Shown: positions 18,977 through 28,831, counted from the first letter of the stretch. The stretch is 64,000 bases of DNA from Candidatus Fermentithermobacillaceae bacterium (GCA_014896535.1 JADBKE010000008.1:1-64000); one strand, 5' to 3'. The notes: a model not told the origin generated them from the letters alone. Program-made: numbers and translations.

Positions 18977-19201
18977 AGAACCCTCCCCTCCTTTTCCAAG
19001 ACGTACGTAGAGTTCTAGCCCGGAGCTTCCTCCTCCTTTCATCCGCTTCCATCGGGCTCGGTGTCGCCGCCGGCTTCCGGCAGATAACGTGTCCGCCGCA
19101 GTAGTACCCCTTTGCCCTTTGCTCTGTGCACGTCCCGGTCAGTTTGTCCAGGCCGGCGTGGTCGGCTCAGTTTGGCTGAGCCGGTTGTCCTGGTCGGCCT
19201 G

Positions 19202-19308
19202 GCTGGATGGCATTCGGGGTCGCCCGGTCAAGTCGCCTCAAGACTTCCAACGCCAGCTATGCCGCCGGATTTGCTGGATGGCATTTGGGGTCGGTCGGCC
19301 AAGTCGCC
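19202..19308. repeat. Pair of imperfect 36-bp direct repeats, 71 bp apart
   Basis: Copies at 19202-19237 and 19273-19308 both open GCTGGATGGCATT and close AAGTCGCC, with about five differences. They sit in the 631-bp gap between divergent nfeD and ytaF. The neighbouring sequence is dominated by CCGG/GGCC strings (19308-19345). No gene, tRNA or riboswitch is recognisable in 18977-19607. Confidence 0.6.
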
Positions 19309-19607
19309 CGGCCCGGCCGGTTGGCCGGCTCGGCCGGATCGGAGTCCCCGGGGTGTACTGTACGTGGAGGACCTCTCCGTCAAGCACACCTGGGAACAGC
19401 TTTTCACCGCGTCGAGTACACTGGAACGCGCACCTATCCGGTGCCGGTGGATGCAAAAAAGGATGCGACGCCATGTAAGACCGGGGCGTCCGGCCGCGGG
19501 CAGCTGAGGGTCCGGCACCGCAGCTTGGCGCGGGCTTGGGCCGGTACCGGACGTAGCACCGCGGCCACAAGGAGTGTCAGTCTTACCGAAACTTGCGGGG
19601 TGTGATC

Positions 19608-20273
19608 ATGCCATCTTTCGACGGACTATCTTTCATCCAGACTCTCGTTCTCGCAGTTACCGCAAGCGTAGACGGCCTCCTCGCAGGGATGGCCTACGGA
19701 GCGAGGGGCGTTTCGGTGAAATTCTCCTCTTACCTGATGACCGGGATTCTCAGCGGCGCCCTGGCGGCCGTAGCAGGACTGGTATCTTCTCCTCTGTCGT
19801 TCGCGATCCTCCGAACGAAAGCCGCAACCTGGGTTGCAGGAATTCTCCTGGTCATACTGGGGTGCCTTAACATGCTCAGGACACGTCGCCGGCGACCCGG
19901 GCAACAAGCTGCCAGGGGGGACCGGGTCATCCTGAGATGGAGGATCCGAGACCTGCGTCTGGTGCTGGAGGTGGTGCGGGAACCTCTCTCCGCCGACGCC
20001 GACGGCTCCGGGGAAATAGACCTGCCGGAGTCGGTCGCGCTAGGGGCAGCCCTGGGACTGGACGCCGCGCTCCTGGGGGCAGCTTCGTCCCTCACGGGAA
20101 AAACGGGGTTTTTGGTGCCGATGATCGCGGTGGCTTGCCCTACTTTTCTACACCTGGGCATCGTCATGGGGCGAAAGAGAATCGGACCCAGAATGTGCGG
20201 TTCGCCGTGGACCCAGGTCCTTCCCGGAATTGCACTGGTAGCTATCGGCGTGCTGAGGATCTTCCGCCCGTGA
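19608..20273 (+). CDS. ytaF: Sporulation membrane protein YtaF (MntP-related)
   Basis: 221 residues with six or so hydrophobic segments in two halves (VTASVDGLLAGMAYGARG and SVALGAALGLDAALLGAAS), each carrying the aspartate typical of the MntP/YtaF superfamily. The central ADADGSGEIDLPES loop is the YtaF hallmark. YtaF is a sporulation-linked membrane protein of Bacillota; MntP relatives export manganese. Start ATG 19608 lies just after GCGGGGTG; a TTG at 19593 is also in frame. Confidence 0.85.
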   Translation: MPSFDGLSFIQTLVLAVTASVDGLLAGMAYGARGVSVKFSSYLMTGILSGALAAVAGLVSSPLSFAILRTKAATWVAGILLVILGCLNMLRTRRRRPGQQAARGDRVILRWRIRDLRLVLEVVREPLSADADGSGEIDLPESVALGAALGLDAALLGAASSLTGKTGFLVPMIAVACPTFLHLGIVMGRKRIGPRMCGSPWTQVLPGIALVAIGVLRIFRP

Positions 20274-20413
20274 ACCGATGGATAACTGGATGGTCGAGGC
20301 GGCACGCCCCGCTGACGGGAAATGACCGCGGGAAACGACCGCTATCGCTGGTGGAGGTGTGCGCTGCGGCTCTCGGGAGGTGCCGCATGCCTTTCGTTGC
20401 AAGTCATCAAAAG

Positions 20414-21751
20414 TCAGGACCGCAGAACTTCCCGGTATATCTCCAGGGTCTTCTCCGCAGTTTGCCTGATGTCGAAGAGCTTTTCCACCCTGGCTCTACC
20501 CCTTTTTCCCATCGCCGTCCGCAGCTCGGGGTCGGCCAGGAGGGCCGTTATGGCTTGGCAAAGCTCTTCCGGATCGTCGGGCTCTACAAGCAGGCCTGTC
20601 TCGCCGTTTACCACCACTTCGGGAATACCGCCTACCTTCGTGGCCACCACGGCAAGCCCTGAAGCCATAGCTTCGAGGATGGACAGGCCCAGCGCCTCCC
20701 TGCGGGAGGGGAGGACGAACAGATCGAGGCCTCTGAGGAACTCGGGTACATCCCTTACGTGACCGGCAAGTTGGAACACTCCCGTCAAGCCGCTTTGCCG
20801 GATCTTCTCGGTGAGAATCGGTCTTTCGGGTCCCTCCCCCGCGACGACGAAGCGGACTTCGTTTGAGCTCTCAGAGCATCCTGCCGCCCTCTCCAGCTGC
20901 CGCGCGAGGATTCCCGCCGCGTCCACCAGCACATCGAGACCCTTGTCTCTGTGCAGTCGGGCCACCGTTCCTACGATGAGCACCCGAGACCTTTCGTCCC
21001 TTCCTCCACCGCGGACTTCCCCGTCCAGCGCTCCGCCCGGGCCCGGGGCGCGCGCGGCTGAGTTGCCGCAGCGGGCCGGACCGTATTCCCGGGGATCCAC
21101 ACCGTTATAGATGGTCACTATCATCGAGGGTGGAACGCCCGAAGACTCGAGAGCCCTCGCCACGGCGTGAGAAACCGCGATCACCCTGTCGGAAAGACAC
21201 CTCGACGCAACCCGGTTTAAAAAGCGCCGTAACCACCCCGTCAGATTCGTCCGGCAAGACCGAGACATTCCCGGGGGTCGCGCATCTTCCCGGCGCAGGA
21301 GACCGGCGGTGCCGCTTTCCGCTGCCTCCCGGTTCACAACCGTTGCCGGCGGCCCTGTTCCCACCCGGGCCCTTTCCGGCACACGCCGGTCGCACGGTGC
21401 GTCGCCGGCGTCGAAACTGTGTTTGGTGTAAATGACGGGCACGCCGAGGCACTTTGAAGCGATCCTTGCCGAAAGACACGCGTGGGTGTGGACGATTTGC
21501 GGCTTAAGTCGTCGGACGAGACGCGCGATCTCGATGGTAAGGCCCGGAGAAAAAGACACGTCCCCGCCGCTGTGGTAGATTACGGGAACGCCGACTGCAA
21601 GGAGCTCGTCGGCCAGCATTCCACGGGGACACGCCACGACCATCTCTTCCAGTACCTCTGGCGATCGCTCTTTGAGGCTCTTGAGCATGCCCAGGAGGTA
21701 CCTGCCCGCGCCTCCGATATTGGTGTCGGTTACTACGTGGAGAACCCTCAC
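20414..21751 (-). CDS. GT4-family glycosyltransferase
   Basis: 445 residues, GT-B fold. The N-terminal acceptor domain starts MRVLHVVTDTNIGGAGRYL; the nucleotide-sugar domain holds GTVARLHRDKGLDVLVDAA, AGHVRDVPEFLRGLDLFVLPS and the EX7E region SRREALGLSILEAMASGLAVVAT. Two low-complexity insertions (about 140-190 and 225-250) are unlike typical members. It overlaps the polymerase gene by a GTGA, so they are translationally coupled; together they suggest surface polysaccharide or teichoic-type glycan assembly. Confidence 0.92.
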   Translation of the reverse strand: MRVLHVVTDTNIGGAGRYLLGMLKSLKERSPEVLEEMVVACPRGMLADELLAVGVPVIYHSGGDVSFSPGLTIEIARLVRRLKPQIVHTHACLSARIASKCLGVPVIYTKHSFDAGDAPCDRRVPERARVGTGPPATVVNREAAESGTAGLLRREDARPPGMSRSCRTNLTGWLRRFLNRVASRCLSDRVIAVSHAVARALESSGVPPSMIVTIYNGVDPREYGPARCGNSAARAPGPGGALDGEVRGGGRDERSRVLIVGTVARLHRDKGLDVLVDAAGILARQLERAAGCSESSNEVRFVVAGEGPERPILTEKIRQSGLTGVFQLAGHVRDVPEFLRGLDLFVLPSRREALGLSILEAMASGLAVVATKVGGIPEVVVNGETGLLVEPDDPEELCQAITALLADPELRTAMGKRGRARVEKLFDIRQTAEKTLEIYREVLRS

Positions 21752-23370
21752 GCCACAGCACCCTTTTCCACCGAAACCTGAAGCTGGGTTCGGGGAAGAG
21801 CACCCTCATCCGTCGCGTACAGGGAAAGTCCCGCCGACAACCCGGCCCAGGCCCAGAATAGCAGAGCTACTCTGGGACTGTAGAGCGTATGCTCCACCAA
21901 CCCCTGCGCGAGGCTTCCAAGGACTGCCGAGGCGGCACCCACGGCGACGGCTGCCCGTGCCCATTTGGCCCCGCGCAGTCCCCCGAGGCGTAGGATCGAA
22001 CCCGACCGGTTCCGGACGGGGCCTGAGCCCGAACCCGAGTTCAACAAACCCGCCGAGACGAGACCCCGCCAGGTATATACGGCCCAAGCCACAAGCATCC
22101 ACAAGAAGGCTATGAGACCCAGTATCCCCATTTCGATCAGGATTTCCAGGTACACGCAGTGCGAGTGCCAGGCGGGGCTCCCTATGATCATGTACTCGGG
22201 ATAGGTGTACACGAAACTCTCGGCCCCCAGACCCGTCCCGGTGAGGAAGTAAGCCCTTGCCAGGGCCAGGGACCCGCGCCACACCGAAACCCGGTAATTG
22301 TTGGAGCTGTCTTCCATGGAAAAAGCCGATAGGAACCTCTTCACCAGAAACTCGGGAGCAAACGATGAGGCGATCAATACAACGACAAACCCCACGACGA
22401 TAAGCCTTTTATCGTACAGGACTGCTACTACCGCCAGGGAAAGCATACACCCTATCCACGCCGCGCGACCCAGCGTGAGCGCCAGAGCCACTCCTTGAAT
22501 CAAAATGCTGCCCAGCAAAATGACTTTATACCGGAATCCCCCGCCGGAGAGGACGAGGGCAACCGCCACGGGCAGCGTCAGAGCGAGAGTTTGCGAAAAA
22601 AAAGAGGGATTCGAAAACGTCCCGGTAATTCTGCTGACATCCGCGAATTCCGGGTCAAGCCACCCCTCGTAGCTCTGAAACCCGGTCAGGTGCTGGTATA
22701 TTCCGTAGGCACCGGCAACGGTTGTAGCAAAGAGAACGGGCAGCGCGGCGGCTAGAGCTTTGCCACGCCGAGCCACATCTAGCCCCAGCACAAACGAGAA
22801 CGCATAGAAAAGCCACATGACCAGGTTGCGAGCGCTGTACGCCGGAGTCACCGAAGCAAATGCGGCCCCCGCCGCGAACAGGATCAACGCGAAGAGGGGA
22901 AGGAAGAGGCCGGCCGGGATCGGAAGTCCGTCCTCGCCCGCTTGACCGATTGAGCCCCGGCTCGTCATCGCCGGGACCCCGTAAACGCCCCTCCAAACGC
23001 CTCTGCCCGAAATCCTGCGGTACAGTTTTAAAATCAGCACAAGGGCTAAGGTCATCACGGCCAGTTCGCTCGAGTGAAGGACGGCAAGTGCCAACGCAGC
23101 TCCGAAGAGCGTGTCAAGTCCCCAATTCTCGCCGGGCGGAACGAGGAAGCTCCGCAACAGCGCGCTGATACGGGGCCAGATGAGACTCCCGGAAAGAAGC
23201 TCCAACATAACGCTCCGAACCCTCATCAGCGCACCGAAAATGGCACTGCCCTGAACCCACGAGGAGCACCGGCTTGAGAGCTTGCGGTAGATTCCGGCCA
23301 AAAAGCTTTCCAAAAGCAACATCGCCGCCGGCAAAAGGCGGGATTCGCGTGGACTTACGCGCTCACCCAC
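21748..23370 (-). CDS. O-antigen ligase / polymerase family membrane protein
   Basis: 540 residues from GTG 23370, which overlaps the DUF4330 stop as TAGTG and follows GAAGGGGG by nine bases. At least ten membrane helices, with the Wzy_C/WaaL signature region NYRVSVWRGSLALARAYFLT then GTGLGAESF and AWHSHCVYLEILIEMG (the H-x-x-x-L-x-x-x-x-E-x-G pattern of the family). It would polymerise or ligate lipid-linked glycans on the outer face of the membrane. Middle gene of the unit DUF4330-polymerase-GT4. Confidence 0.85.
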   Translation of the reverse strand: MGERVSPRESRLLPAAMLLLESFLAGIYRKLSSRCSSWVQGSAIFGALMRVRSVMLELLSGSLIWPRISALLRSFLVPPGENWGLDTLFGAALALAVLHSSELAVMTLALVLILKLYRRISGRGVWRGVYGVPAMTSRGSIGQAGEDGLPIPAGLFLPLFALILFAAGAAFASVTPAYSARNLVMWLFYAFSFVLGLDVARRGKALAAALPVLFATTVAGAYGIYQHLTGFQSYEGWLDPEFADVSRITGTFSNPSFFSQTLALTLPVAVALVLSGGGFRYKVILLGSILIQGVALALTLGRAAWIGCMLSLAVVAVLYDKRLIVVGFVVVLIASSFAPEFLVKRFLSAFSMEDSSNNYRVSVWRGSLALARAYFLTGTGLGAESFVYTYPEYMIIGSPAWHSHCVYLEILIEMGILGLIAFLWMLVAWAVYTWRGLVSAGLLNSGSGSGPVRNRSGSILRLGGLRGAKWARAAVAVGAASAVLGSLAQGLVEHTLYSPRVALLFWAWAGLSAGLSLYATDEGALPRTQLQVSVEKGAVA

Positions 23371-23879
23371 TACTGGGCGCCCCCTTCGGGAAACTCCACC
23401 GCGTAGATGAACCCCGATACCGCCACCCATTTGGATTTCAGGTTCACGCTCTGGCCGACGCGGATTTCCACTCCGTTCACCGTTATCACGTTTTCGCTCA
23501 CTCGAGCCTCGGCCTTCAGGGTCACGTAGACGTCGCTTCTATCGGGAGCAGGAGTCATCACCCAGCGTCCGTCGTTGTTCAGAAACCATACGTTCGCCGG
23601 TTCCTCCCTGACCGAAGACACAGTCCCGACGTATGCGTTGGTCTTGAATTCGAACATGGCCTGGGATTTGCGAATCGCTTCGACGGTTGGACGTCTTACG
23701 GCGGGAACGAGCACCGTGATCTCGCAGGGGACCGTTCTCTCCTCTATCTGCTTGCGAAGGTTCACCCCGAATCGGCTGTACGAGAACCAACCCACCGCCA
23801 GAACAACGAGGAAGACGATAGCGAGGTCCACCGCGGATATCTTCCCGAAGATCCTGCCCTTCTCATCCCACAACTTCAA
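23370..23879 (-). CDS. DUF4330 domain membrane protein
   Basis: 169 residues. Opens KLWDEKGRIFGKISAVDLAIV, the characteristic DUF4330 start, followed by one membrane helix (AIVFLVVLAVGWFSYSRF) and a soluble beta-rich domain outside. TTG start with GGGGAGG eight bases upstream. Function unknown; members are recurrently next to polysaccharide polymerases, as here, which points to a role in glycan assembly or export. Confidence 0.8.
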   Translation of the reverse strand: MKLWDEKGRIFGKISAVDLAIVFLVVLAVGWFSYSRFGVNLRKQIEERTVPCEITVLVPAVRRPTVEAIRKSQAMFEFKTNAYVGTVSSVREEPANVWFLNNDGRWVMTPAPDRSDVYVTLKAEARVSENVITVNGVEIRVGQSVNLKSKWVAVSGFIYAVEFPEGGAQ

Positions 23880-24114
23880 GGCTCACGCCTCCCCGCTCGG
23901 TACGCTTTTCGGCCCGGTGGCGACCAGCCTCGACACTTGTTCTACCCATTTGCTTGCTGGATTTCGCCGCGGATACGGCCGGCGGTAGCAGCACGAAAAC
24001 TCGCGCAGCGTCCCATATGAGGATATACTACGTGGTGGTTAACCGCAATTATGTAGCCCGAAGATAAGGGGATCCGGTCAGAGCACAGGTCGACGCATGG
24101 GTCGACCTCGAGGA

Positions 24115-24864
24115 TCACACCTGGCCGGTGCGATCCAGAGAATCCTCGCCGGGCACGATCACCGGTATCGAAGAGCTTTCCAAGGCAATTTCCCGGAGAC
24201 CGACCCGGCACCTGTAAGCCAACACCCGTACGCCGGCACGCGCGGCGGCTACCATGGCTCGCGTGAACTGGCCGTCGGTTTCGGCATTGGGCGCGACCGC
24301 GAGGGCATCCTCTCTTTGAACCACAAACACGACAAATGCCCCGTATCCCTCTTGGCGGGCACGTTGCAGTTCCTGGAGGTGTCTTGACCCCCTGAGCGTC
24401 GGAGCGTCAGGGAAGAGGGCTAAATCTCCGCGAACCAGCGTCACCGACTTCACTTCGACGAACGCGGGCGCAACCTGTTCGCCGTCGAGAAAAAAGTCCA
24501 GCCTGCTTTCACCGTATTTCGCCTCGCGGCGCACGGTGGTGTAGCCGCTGAATTCGGGAAGGGTACCACGCTGGAGGGCCGCTTGAATCAGATGGGAACT
24601 CGCCGACGGATCCAGGCTCACCCAGGCCGATCCAGACCAAGCCAGGACCAAGTCCCATGAGGTTCTGCGACGAGACGAGTCCTCCAGCCTCTTCAACGCC
24701 ACCAGATTTCCGGGAAAAAGGAGCTCTCGCAGACGTCCCGAGTCTTTTATGTGGGCCTCCGCCCTGACTGGAGCCGCAGACTCGCTACGAGGCAGTTCCA
24801 CGATCGCCAGGAACCTGTTGGGCCGTGAAATGAATCGGCCCACAACAAGCCGCCCAAGGTGCAA
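24115..24864 (-). CDS. sfsA: SfsA family protein
   Basis: About 249 residues from TTG 24864, nine bases after the preceding stop; a GTG at 24942 would overlap the hydratase by 70 bp and overshoot the usual 230-240. Family blocks: ISRPNRFLAIVEL, HIKDSGRLRELLFPGN, EAKYGESRLDFFL, FVEVKSVTLV, FPDAPTLRGSRHLQEL. These include PD-(D/E)xK-nuclease-like acidic residues. SfsA is a nucleic-acid-binding protein named for stimulating sugar fermentation in E. coli; its real task is not known. Probably co-transcribed with the enoyl-CoA hydratase. Confidence 0.88.
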   Translation of the reverse strand: MHLGRLVVGRFISRPNRFLAIVELPRSESAAPVRAEAHIKDSGRLRELLFPGNLVALKRLEDSSRRRTSWDLVLAWSGSAWVSLDPSASSHLIQAALQRGTLPEFSGYTTVRREAKYGESRLDFFLDGEQVAPAFVEVKSVTLVRGDLALFPDAPTLRGSRHLQELQRARQEGYGAFVVFVVQREDALAVAPNAETDGQFTRAMVAAARAGVRVLAYRCRVGLREIALESSSIPVIVPGEDSLDRTGQV

Positions 24865-24872
24865 AGTCGCCG

Positions 24873-25667
24873 CTAGTATCTGGGTTTCCTCTTCTCGAGA
24901 AAAGCTCGCATGCCTTCCTTCTGATCCGGGTGGGAAAAGCACAAGGAGAATTCCTCCTCCTCAAGGCGCAACCCTTGCTCCAATGGGATATCGAGCCCGC
25001 GGTTGATGGCGGACTTGGCGCGCGTCACCGCCGAAGGCGACTTCTCCAGGATCTGCGATGCCACCCTACGGGCAAAGGACAAGGCCTCGCCCTGAGGCAC
25101 CACGTACTCCACTAGACCCATGCTCAAGGCTTCCCCGGCCGTCACCGTGCGTCCCGTCAAAATCAAATCTTTGGCACGACCGGGACCGACCAGCCGGGAA
25201 AGCCTCTGCGTTCCTCCAAACCCCGGAATGATGCCCAGACCTACCTCGGGTTGGCCTAACCTCGCGTTTTCCGCCGCCACCCTTATATCGCACGCAAGCG
25301 CGAGCTCCAGGCCCCCTCCGAGAGCATACCCGTTAATCGCGGCGATCACCGGCTTGGTCATGGCATCTATGAATCCGAAAGTTTCGTGGCCGAGCCTGGA
25401 GAACTCCCGGGCGTCGTCGGGCGTCATTTCCACCATCCCCGCTATGTCCGCGCCCGCCACGAAGGATTTGTCGCCGGCCCCCGTAATGATAACCACTCGT
25501 ATGTCGGGAGAGCTCTCAAGCTCCTCGAGCACCTTTCTCAACTTGAGCAACACTTCCCTGTTGAGGGCATTCAGCACCTGGGGCCTGTTAACGGTAACTA
25601 ATGCAACCCCGCCATCCTTTTCCGTAAGCACTACGTCCTCGGGTACACTTTGGTTCTCGAGTCTCAT
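24873..25667 (-). CDS. Enoyl-CoA hydratase/isomerase (crotonase family)
   Basis: 264 residues. CoA oxyanion-hole motif SFVAGADIAGM, the GYALGGGLELALACDIR helix and GQPEVGLGIIPGFGGTQRL; both catalytic glutamates of true hydratases are present (one in LELAL, one in QPEVG). Closest in pattern to clostridial crotonases that hydrate crotonyl-CoA to 3-hydroxybutyryl-CoA, so it fits fatty-acid or butyrate-type metabolism. AAAGGAGG lies upstream of the ATG. Ends KRKPRY, just ahead of sfsA. Confidence 0.93.
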   Translation of the reverse strand: MRLENQSVPEDVVLTEKDGGVALVTVNRPQVLNALNREVLLKLRKVLEELESSPDIRVVIITGAGDKSFVAGADIAGMVEMTPDDAREFSRLGHETFGFIDAMTKPVIAAINGYALGGGLELALACDIRVAAENARLGQPEVGLGIIPGFGGTQRLSRLVGPGRAKDLILTGRTVTAGEALSMGLVEYVVPQGEALSFARRVASQILEKSPSAVTRAKSAINRGLDIPLEQGLRLEEEEFSLCFSHPDQKEGMRAFLEKRKPRY

Positions 25668-25709
25668 CGCCGTTTGGGGTTTACGCCCGCTTCCTCCTTT
25701 CTTTTACCT

Positions 25710-25723
25710 GTCCCGTTCGGGAC
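25710..25723. promoter_or_regulatory. Perfect palindrome upstream of the hydratase gene
   Basis: GTCCCGTTCGGGAC, a 14-bp perfect palindrome 43 bp upstream of the start codon. It could be an operator or a 6-bp RNA stem with a two-base turn. The rest of 25668-25889 shows nothing recognisable. Confidence 0.35.
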
Positions 25724-25889
25724 TTCCGGTGTCACGGAATTCATGGGCTTGCTAACAGCTGCCCAAAAGCGCCCCAAGGGCTCACCAGAGTTCGCCTTCG
25801 GTCACGGCATCTTTGCAACCAAGCGTCGCCTCCCAACTTTCAGCACGACGGGTTGCGCGCGAGGATTTCAGTCCTCTTCGTCCGGCGCA

Positions 25890-28001
25890 TTAGCGTTGGA
25901 GCCTGATCACCGTGACGAACCTGGCCGTGCGTTCCTCCTCCCTCTCCCCATCGATAATCAAAAGGTCGCCCGTGAACTCGACCACATCCCACCACTGGAG
26001 GGCGAGAGAGGAGACGGTCCCCACTTTCGTCGCGCCGTCCTTCGTAAGCAAAACCCTTTCAATCAGGTAATCTCCGGAACGCACCAGAACCACATCGCCC
26101 GCCACCGCCACGGGCTTGGCAGGCAGTTTTATCAGAGAGTCGCTCTTGCCGTTGAACGCCCAGTGTTCTTCGCCGTTCTCTTTCCACGAAGAAAAGAAAA
26201 CCCAGTCTGTATCCACCTGGGGTAGATCGGTGAGGAGCGTTGCTCCTTCCACATCCCCGGAAAGGAGTTCCCTAGTCGATCCGTCCAGCATCAGCGCATA
26301 CGTGCCCGTATGAGCCAGGTTCCACTCGCCCACCTCTACAGCTGTTTTGGCCACAATTCCGCTGGAGTCGGGCAGCCACACCAGGTCCGCAATGAGTTTT
26401 CCCGGCAGCGCGAGTTCGGTTTGCTTCTCGCCACCGGACGAAAGGATGACCACGGCGTCGGCCAGGAGAATACTGTCCGGATAGGAGCGAAGGTTTTTCC
26501 ACCTTCCTCCCGGTTTACCCACGGGAACCGCTACCCACCTCCCATCCGGTGACCAGAGGGCGTCGCCGAAAACGGCTTCCTCCGCGAAAACCTCTTTGTC
26601 CACTCCGTTCCGCAAATCCACCACGTGCAGCCCGGCCCCCTCCAGTTTCATGCCCCACAGGACCTGCCACCCTTCGGGAGACGGAGCTATGACCGGACAT
26701 CCGTAGGCGGGGCTCTGCGGAACTCCCGAATAGACCGTCTTCGCACTACCGGAAGCGAGATCAACCGCGATTATTTCATTACCGAACCTGTACAACTCGA
26801 GGAACAAAGTGTTCCTGTCCCTGGAAAACCACCACGAGCAAAGCTGCCGTCCGTCGGCGGGACTGAACAGCCCGGGGACCCGGCGCTCGCCTCCCGTCTC
26901 GATGTCGAGTACCCGAACCTCAAACTCGGGGACGTACTTGCCCTGACTCCACGTGAGGACGACGAGTTCAGACCTGGCGGTAAAACCCAGTATCCGTATC
27001 CCGGGGAGTCCGAGGCGCTGGCTTTCCCCTAATACCGCTCCGCTTGAAGAATAGACCACTTTGGATTCGCCGGTGGAAAGGTTGAAGACGACCAGGGCCT
27101 CGCCCCACCTGCCGCCCAGCCACTTTCCGGACGGGGCGGTGATGACCATGGCCAGGTAGTCTCGTCCCGGGGAGATCCTCGGAACGTTGGGGATTTGAAG
27201 GGGAGACTCGGTCTCCAGAGGACCGATCACCATCCGGTCTCGACCTAAAGTGACCTCCGGGATCGCCACGGGTTTCACCGATTCTTCCGGATCGAATCCT
27301 CCGGGGAGCAGGTACGTGTCAACGGCCAGGCCACCGACTCTGAGTACCGCAGAATAGGAGCGGGGAGAAGACCGCACGTCTCTGGGCGACACAAATTCCT
27401 GTACCCAGAGGTATCCTGGTTTTGCCACCGTCAGGCAAAATGTGGACTCTGGGATCTCCACCTTCACCGGGGTCTGGCCGCAGTACCTCCCGTCGATGAA
27501 CACGTCGGCACCTGCAGGTTCCGACCTGATCTCGAACACGGCCTCCGGAGGAAGTGGTGATAAATTGGCTGATACCTTGTGCTCTTTCCCGGGGAGGAGC
27601 TCCACCTCGGTAGACCATTCGCGGTAACCGGGATATGTGAGAGTGACCCGCCTTCGCCCGGGCTTGACGCCCTCAAGCGTCGCCGGCGTTTTTCCCATCT
27701 CGGTTCCGTCGAGGAAAACCGCAGCGCCCTTCGGCTCGGATTCCACCAGCAGCTTGGCCGGAGCGTTGGCAGCGCAGCCGGTAAGAAGGCCGGTTAGCGT
27801 GAGCGCCAAAACCAACATCGTAATCAGCGAGGAACGGAGCGTCTTTGGTCTTGACGCACCCGCCGACGGCGATTTCCGGTGCGGACCCGCAGTCATCCGC
27901 GTCAGGTTGCCGGCTTTTCCGCGCTGTTCTACGGTTCGAAGCCGAAGGGAAGTATGAATCCGGGCCAACCGTCCACCATCCTCTCCCGTCTGTTTACTCA
28001 A
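25890..28001 (-). CDS. PEGA-domain lipoprotein with TolB-like propeller repeats
   Basis: Up to 703 residues. A signal sequence with lipobox LLTGC is followed by two PEGA domains (LLVESEPKGAAVFLDGTEMGKTP and IRSEPAGADVFIDGRYCGQTP regions) and a ~450-residue C-terminal half of WD40/TolB-like strands (SPGRDYLAMVI, WSPDGRWVAVPVG, WLPDSSGIVA). PEGA domains are surface modules thought to bind cell-wall or S-layer partners. Likely an anchored extracytoplasmic protein. The start is uncertain: about 60 charged residues precede the signal peptide, and TTG 27968 has a better ribosome site than TTG 28001. Confidence 0.75.
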   Translation of the reverse strand: MSKQTGEDGGRLARIHTSLRLRTVEQRGKAGNLTRMTAGPHRKSPSAGASRPKTLRSSLITMLVLALTLTGLLTGCAANAPAKLLVESEPKGAAVFLDGTEMGKTPATLEGVKPGRRRVTLTYPGYREWSTEVELLPGKEHKVSANLSPLPPEAVFEIRSEPAGADVFIDGRYCGQTPVKVEIPESTFCLTVAKPGYLWVQEFVSPRDVRSSPRSYSAVLRVGGLAVDTYLLPGGFDPEESVKPVAIPEVTLGRDRMVIGPLETESPLQIPNVPRISPGRDYLAMVITAPSGKWLGGRWGEALVVFNLSTGESKVVYSSSGAVLGESQRLGLPGIRILGFTARSELVVLTWSQGKYVPEFEVRVLDIETGGERRVPGLFSPADGRQLCSWWFSRDRNTLFLELYRFGNEIIAVDLASGSAKTVYSGVPQSPAYGCPVIAPSPEGWQVLWGMKLEGAGLHVVDLRNGVDKEVFAEEAVFGDALWSPDGRWVAVPVGKPGGRWKNLRSYPDSILLADAVVILSSGGEKQTELALPGKLIADLVWLPDSSGIVAKTAVEVGEWNLAHTGTYALMLDGSTRELLSGDVEGATLLTDLPQVDTDWVFFSSWKENGEEHWAFNGKSDSLIKLPAKPVAVAGDVVLVRSGDYLIERVLLTKDGATKVGTVSSLALQWWDVVEFTGDLLIIDGEREEERTARFVTVIRLQR

Positions 28002-28609
28002 GGCTCCTGGCCGGTATGCGTAAGCCGGGAACCTTCAACGGAAATCCTCCGTCGGCTGATCCGGAGCAGGCTGGGCGATGCTTGAGACGATCTCCCGCGG
28101 CTCGTTTTGCGCCGGGACGATTGACTTTCTTGTGGTGATCTGCTCTCGGGTAGGTCATCGAACCAGCAGGTCATCCCCATATCGAGGGGAATGTGCCCTC
28201 GCAGTAACCTCGAAACGTGACTCGTCCGATAACTAGCCGTCAGTCTAGATCATGCCTTCCGGAACTCACCGGAGTCAATAATCCTGACCGATGTGAACAG
28301 GGCCGTCGGGCCCACTTTCCCACTTCGGTCTTTTCTGAGACTGTGGCTGCGTCGACGGCGGCGAAACTTCGGCCAACCTGTCCTGGGGGCGGCCGGAACT
28401 GAAAGTTGCTTCAGCCAAGAGCCGATGGCGAAGCTTTATAGCGAGGCGCTGGGCGCTGACAAGCAAATCACCGATTTGCGTAGCACTACAAGAGCTGTTG
28501 GCGGCTAGCACATTCACAGCTAAGCGGAGGTCAAATCACACCACTTGCAGGGACGTGAGCAGTCCATGCGCAACATGACGGCCGTTTCGGGCCAGAAAGG
28601 GGGTGAGTC
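28002..28609. other. 608-bp divergent intergenic region
   Basis: No gene, tRNA or known riboswitch is recognised on either strand between the PEGA lipoprotein and the antiporter. Only short stems are visible, for example GGGCC-GTC-GGGCCC-like symmetry near 28302-28314. The short frames here lack both ribosome sites and family resemblance. Confidence 0.4.
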
Positions 28610-28831
28610 TTGAAGCCGATCCGACGAGTTGGGTGGGCTTTGCGACCTAAGCAGGAATGCTCGCCGGAGATGTGGAATTGTGTCGATCTAATTTCGGCAC
28701 TCGTATTATCACTGGTGCGGTCACCGCAACCAGTACTCACGATACCGGCGCGTGCTGCCGTACCGGGAGGAAGTTGGGTAGTGGCAGCGGGATGGAGGCG
28801 ATCCAGGGGCCGGCCGGGCCGAGGGCGATGA
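28610..28831 (+). CDS. Possible leader ORF coupled to the antiporter gene
   Basis: 73-codon frame starting at TTG with AAAGGGGGTGAGTC directly upstream, a much better ribosome site than any for the antiporter gene. Its TGA (28829-28831) overlaps the ATG at 28828 of the antiporter in an ATGA, the usual arrangement for translational coupling. The predicted peptide has a hydrophobic middle and a basic tail and matches nothing I know. Could be a leader peptide or chance. Confidence 0.3.
   Translation: MKPIRRVGWALRPKQECSPEMWNCVDLISALVLSLVRSPQPVLTIPARAAVPGGSWVVAAGWRRSRGRPGRGR

Noticed and set aside
18977..19607. 129-132-codon plus-strand frames in the nfeD-ytaF gap
   Set aside because: They translate the repeat pair, have Arg/Gly/Trp-rich random composition and no ribosome sites.
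28700..28720. Possible sigma-54 promoter CTGGTGCGGTCACCGCA before the antiporter
   Set aside because: GG-N10-GC spacing fits, but the -12 half reads CCGC instead of TTGC and no activator gene is nearby.
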